Source of the DNA: Maylandia zebra
Taxonomy: Eukaryota; Chordata; Actinopteri; Cichliformes; Cichlidae
Direction: 5' to 3'
Assembly: GCF_041146795.1 (NCBI RefSeq)
Contig: NC_135173.1
Location: forward strand, 54,500,365-54,564,364
Length of the DNA: 64,000 nt
Shown: positions 60,440-64,000 of the stretch, one piece after another
Layout of the letters: each line of letters begins with the position of its first letter
How positions within the stretch are numbered: position 1 is the first letter of the stretch
Made by a program: the position numbers and the translations under genes
The notes under the pieces: generated by a model
Database searches by the model: none
Told to the model about the DNA's origin: nothing
The model's input: the letters and a program-made list of their open reading frames with translations, nothing else

Positions 60440-60900
60440 AATAAGACACACTTTACTCTTTATCAAGGTGCCCTGGTCTTGTGGCTGTTTTTCAGCACAG
60501 GACCTGGGCACCTTCCAGTCATTGAGTTGACCAAGAACATCCCTGAATACTGAAGTATTCTGGAGTAATATGTGAGGCTGTGCAGCCAGAATGATGATCC
60601 CAAGCTCAGCAGTACAATTATTGAAACAGGAAAGAATCAAGGTGCTGCAATGGCCCAGTCAAAGTCCAGACCTCAACCTGACTGCGATGCTGTTGAGAGG
60701 CGTTAAGAGAACTGTGAATAAATGTAAGTAAATGTCTACAAATCTCGCTGAACGGAAGCAAGGTCGTAAAGAAGAGTGGGCCAAAATGCCTCCACAACAA
60801 CATGAGCGAATGATAAAGTCATAAGAAAAAGATTGCTTCAAGTTATTGCTGCTAAGAGTGGTTATACAAGCTATTCAGTCAAGGTGTGTAACATGGAATA
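60440..60900 (+). pseudogene. Tc1-like transposase relic between MOB1B and DCK
   Basis: In shifting frames the plus strand retains VRLCSQNDDPKLSSTIIETG, QWPSQSPDLNLTAML, and a C-terminal part corresponding to LKQ/KEEWAKMPPQQ and LLQVIAAKSGYTSYS (the spelling here includes local changes). The catalytic Glu of the SPDLNPIE motif is replaced (NLTAM), and at least two frameshifts or stops are present. It is a dead C-terminal fragment unrelated in detail to the 21.2-kb relic. Confidence 0.75.
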
Positions 60901-61682
60901 ACTGCATTTAAACTATAGTACAATGTTCTCAATGAAAGAAGACATCTAATAAAACTTAAATAGCCCCAAGTCTCTAAATTGACCTGCACTGCTCACGTAA
61001 ATGCTGTGCGATGCTGCAAGTTTGTTATCAATCTCATGCGAAGTACATACAGGGACAGTCTTGCCGTCTATAAAGGCAGTTTATGTAGAGGAGAGCAATG
61101 TGTCATGATTTAATAAAATAGATGTGGCAATCAACACGAAAGGGTTCAGACAATTTTCATAGCGTGTTTGATGGGGTTTTTTCACTGCCAAAAGAATAAA
61201 AAAATATATAATACAGTTCAATGGGCTAAATATTGAACTTGGAGCACAGAAACAAACCATCAGTCTGATACCAATACCAGCGTTCTTATCGATATTATTG
61301 GTTTTTAGATCGATCCCCTGAATGACTTATTCATGGACTCTGGTTCCACCCACTTCTACCTCACATTGAGTCTTTAATGCAGTTCAGAGAAATATTTTGA
61401 ACCTTTTTACTAAAAACATGTGTGTATTTTTTTATACTAAACAAATTTTACATATAAAATACAATGAAATTAGATATTTGAAAATACTGTTGGACTACAT
61501 TATTGTAGATATCAGCATAAAAACAGTTGCACGGCTCACCAGTTACAACATTGAACTCGTGTTTACGCATCCATACGTGACAGACTTCATAATTTAGTAC
61601 TTGAAAGTCGTGACAGCTCATTTGTTAAACATTTCTGAATGAATTGGGAGTTACATTTGTTTCTTCTTCTTCTTTTAATTAC

Positions 61683-61760
61683 TGACGTAAGCAACAGCTG
61701 CTTCCGGGGCGGATACACGGCTGTGCTAACTTCCGCTTCCTAACGTTGAGCGCGAAATCT
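61683..61760 (+). promoter_or_regulatory. Candidate DCK promoter elements (CRE-like, ETS, E2F)
   Basis: Upstream of the DCK ATG are TGACGTAA at 61683-61690 (CRE/ATF-like), CTTCCGG at 61701-61707 (ETS-like), a second CTTCC context at about 61729-61740, and GCGCGAAA at 61750-61757 (E2F-like). An E2F-type site would suit an S-phase nucleotide-supply gene. These are motif matches only. Confidence 0.4.
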
Positions 61761-61851
61761 AAAACAACAAGCTGACATCCTAGCAGCTGCCGCAACATCC
61801 TAAGGAATATTTTAAAGATCATTTTAAAAATATTTAATAATTTTTGCGAAG

Positions 61852-62350
61852 ATGTCTTTTACTCCAAAAAGGCCATGCCCAGACCCAATGAACGACTCGA
61901 TGGAGAAGAGAATAAAGCGGATTTCTATCGAGGGGAACATCGGTGAGTGCTGCAGCTTATTGCAAAAGTCACATTTGACAAAACAAAAAGTTCAGTGTAA
62001 AGGTTTAATGTCCGCAGATGGATGTCAGGTGCTGCTCGGGGTACCTGTGTGTAACAGTATACAGCTTCAGACGATGTACTCCTAATGTACTACTTTTGCC
62101 GCCAATTTGCTACTAGACTATTCTTCTTCTAAGAAAATATTAAACGACATTGCACCTGTGTGACGCATAGCTAGGTCTATGCAGTACGCTATATGACACG
62201 AGTGAACTTTAATTTGTGCTTCTTTTGCGTTCAGCGGCAGGCAAATCTACCTTTGTTCGCCTCTTGGAGCAGGAGAGCGCGGACTGGGAGGTGGTACCAG
62301 AGCCGATCGCCAGGTGGTGCAATGTTCAAACAACTGGCAGCGACTTTGAG
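61852..62350 (+). CDS. DCK: Deoxycytidine kinase, 5' part (coding exons 1-2)
   Basis: Exon 1 is 61852-61942 and exon 2 is 62235-62350, joined in phase 1 with GT-AG borders to give 68 residues. The enzyme phosphorylates deoxycytidine, deoxyadenosine and deoxyguanosine in the salvage pathway. The product begins [12 protein letters not shown] and continues [20 protein letters not shown], then [18 protein letters not shown]. The P-loop GNIAAGKST falls at residues 28-36 and the catalytic base Glu53 is in VVPEP, both at the same positions as in human DCK. The ATG at 61852 has context GCGAAGATG and gives a normal N-terminus with a basic KKR-like stretch. Later exons lie beyond the right edge. The neighbouring MOB1B matches the human order. 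DCK2-type or dGK paralogues are less likely. Confidence 0.93.
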
Positions 62351-62642
62351 GTATTAAAATAAAATAAGATTCTATATTAGAGTCGTTTAAAAAAAACTTT
62401 TCTGATGTTTACATAAAATCTGCTTTCTTGTCAGTTTATGACAAATTTGTGAGTAATTTAATAACCAGCACATTATCGTGCATTCAGGAAGACGTAATAA
62501 CTGGGGAGACTCCCCATCTGTATTTAGAGTGCAGCTGCTGTCTGCCCTTATACAGTATCTGCGTGGCCACACACCCAGAGGGACAGATAGTCCCACTGTG
62601 GGCGGATGAATGTATCATCATCATCAGGCCAAACATCTGACA

Positions 62643-62649
62643 CCCCCCC

Positions 62650-62690
<41 letters not shown>
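62643..62690. repeat. C-run and (CA)n microsatellite
   Basis: About ten C bases followed by roughly 19 CA units in DCK intron 2. Confidence 0.93.
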
Positions 62691-62692
<2 letters not shown>

Positions 62693-63100
62693 CTGGCGAC
62701 CTGTAACCTCACTTTCAGCCTAATATTCATGGTCTCTACATGCCATAAGGATCCCCCCACCCTACCCCCAGCTACCAAGCAGTGAGAGGGATATTGAGAT
62801 ACTCTTCTCCATATCAACCAAAAATGCTTAAACAAGTGACTGGTGTGTTGCATTTGCACTGTTGTTATATTATGGATGACTGGATACAAGTTACCAGTCA
62901 TTCATAATAAGTTAGGTAGATCCTTCATTGTTACCAGTTTTCATTCAGCCCAGCAGAGGTGGGAATCATCAGACAACCCACGATATATTACCACAATATG
63001 ATGTTATTGTGATTTTTTTTTTTTTAAATTATTATTTTGATTTTATTGCAGTAACATATACTGCAATTTATCACCTTTTTTCAAAAGTGATGTCCTCAAA

Positions 63101-63159
63101 CGAGTGAACTTTAATTTGTGCTTCTTTTGCGTTCAGCAGCAGGCAAATCTACCTTTGTT
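63101..63159 (+). repeat. 59-bp duplicate of the DCK intron 1/exon 2 boundary
   Basis: This segment equals 62199-62257 with one substitution (CAGC for CGGC). It reproduces the pyrimidine tract, the TTCAG acceptor and the codons for AAGKSTFV, the latter part of the P-loop. After GTT it diverges completely from exon 2. The frame stays open past the copy, but no DCK-like sequence follows. Confidence 0.9.
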
Positions 63160-64000
63160 AGATTTGCTAGATTTGTTCATAAGATTGTCAGTATCTGTCT
63201 TGTCCAGTATTTTCACTTTGTGCTGCAACACCAGATTACATTTGCAGAAAGGTTGCTTCCTATCAGGCAACTGGTGCAGTTGCCCTGCAGTCAATTAAAA
63301 TTAGTTGTGAGTGTGCAACACCCTCAAGCTCAGGGTGGCCATTTAGTTACCACTAGTTGCAATTTGTTGCAGAATGTGGGGGGGAAAAAACCTACTGCTA
63401 GTGGCCAGTTTAAAGAAGGTAAACACTTCAAATAAAAATATATCATATCAGCTCACATGTACACTTTTTGTTGGTAATCCAATAAATAGTGCAAAATGGT
63501 GTCGGCACGCTGTAAAATGATAGTATGCAGGCACTATCAGAATACACTGCTTCTGCTGAACCATTCAAGGGTCCTCAACAAGTCTCCACTACTGCCACAA
63601 CTTTTAAAGGCAGTGGTCAAAGCGCCCTCTGCCAGTCACTGGACCAAGTATTTTTGGAGAGCAATGCCAGTGAGGAACAAATCAAATTTAGAAAAATGGT
63701 TTAGTGCTTTTCTTATTTACTCACTTACTAAATGTGGGCTAAGATGTTTATGGAAAAGCCAGCTTTGTTCAGCAAAAGACAAAGTTTAAATGATTTACAA
63801 TACATCGGTAAATAATAATAACTATCACTCGTATATGACACATTAAACTGTATAAAGTAAGATGCCTCGGATTGTCTTAAAGGACCTGAGTTCAGTGCTT
63901 TAAAAAGACAGCATATGTGGCATAAAGTTGTATTCTGATATTTGCAAGATCTAAAAAATGTTATTTTGGGGAAAGGTAAAGAAACGTGTGCAAAGAGTTT

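Larger units (their letters stand above)
62351..64000 (+). other. DCK intron 2 (partial)
   Basis: No further DCK exon was found. The intron contains a C-run plus (CA)n microsatellite (62643-62690), a repeat-like AT-rich stretch at about 62960-63080 and a 59-bp copy of the exon 2 boundary at 63101-63159 (separate entry). The rest shows nothing recognisable. Confidence 0.7.

Noticed and set aside
63118..63435. 105-codon plus-strand open frame containing AAGKSTFV, considered as a second nucleoside kinase
   Set aside because: Only the 59-bp duplicate is DCK-like; everything after it lacks kinase motifs, so it is a fragment and not a gene.

Overview
The window is vertebrate nuclear DNA, almost certainly from a ray-finned (teleost) fish. 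The genes are split by introns with GT-AG borders. Their proteins are near-identical to vertebrate orthologues. The introns carry teleost-type Tc1/mariner and hAT transposon copies, short dispersed repeats and long CA/TG microsatellites. A percomorph such as a cichlid fits the repeat content, but that is an impression and not a demonstrated identification.

Four protein genes can be read. (1) 1-25240, minus strand: the 5' part of FCHO2 (F-BAR membrane-bending endocytic protein), coding exons 1-7, with the remainder beyond the left edge. (2) 29637-50153, minus strand: a complete transportin-1 gene (TNPO1), 23 coding exons that join in frame to 890 codons plus stop. (3) 51433-58106, plus strand: a complete MOB1 gene (MOB1B by context), 6 coding exons, 216 residues. 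(4) 61852-62350, plus strand: the first two coding exons of deoxycytidine kinase (DCK), the rest beyond the right edge. TNPO1 and FCHO2 lie in tandem as in human 5q13, and MOB1B and DCK lie in tandem as in human 4q13. The two pairs meet head to head at about 50.35-51.43 kb, where TNPO1 and MOB1B share an upstream region of about 1.1 kb. The four genes do not form a pathway: they serve clathrin endocytosis, nuclear import, Hippo/NDR kinase signalling and nucleoside salvage.

The introns hold the unusual material. In FCHO2 intron 3 a hAT-type element with an 8-bp target duplication lies against the splice donor of exon 3. An intact DD37E Tc1-type transposon with an open 338-residue transposase is nested inside it. 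Older Tc1 fossils lie near 2.2-3.8, 21.2-21.6 and 60.5-60.9 kb, a BED-finger hAT fragment near 54.2 kb, and an inverted-repeat element at 48.5-49.2 kb. DCK intron 2 carries a 59-bp near-perfect second copy of the exon 2 splice acceptor and P-loop codons. No rRNA, tRNA or CRISPR array was recognised, and I found no clearly new multi-gene system. The notable signals are transposon-gene interfaces and splice-site curiosities.
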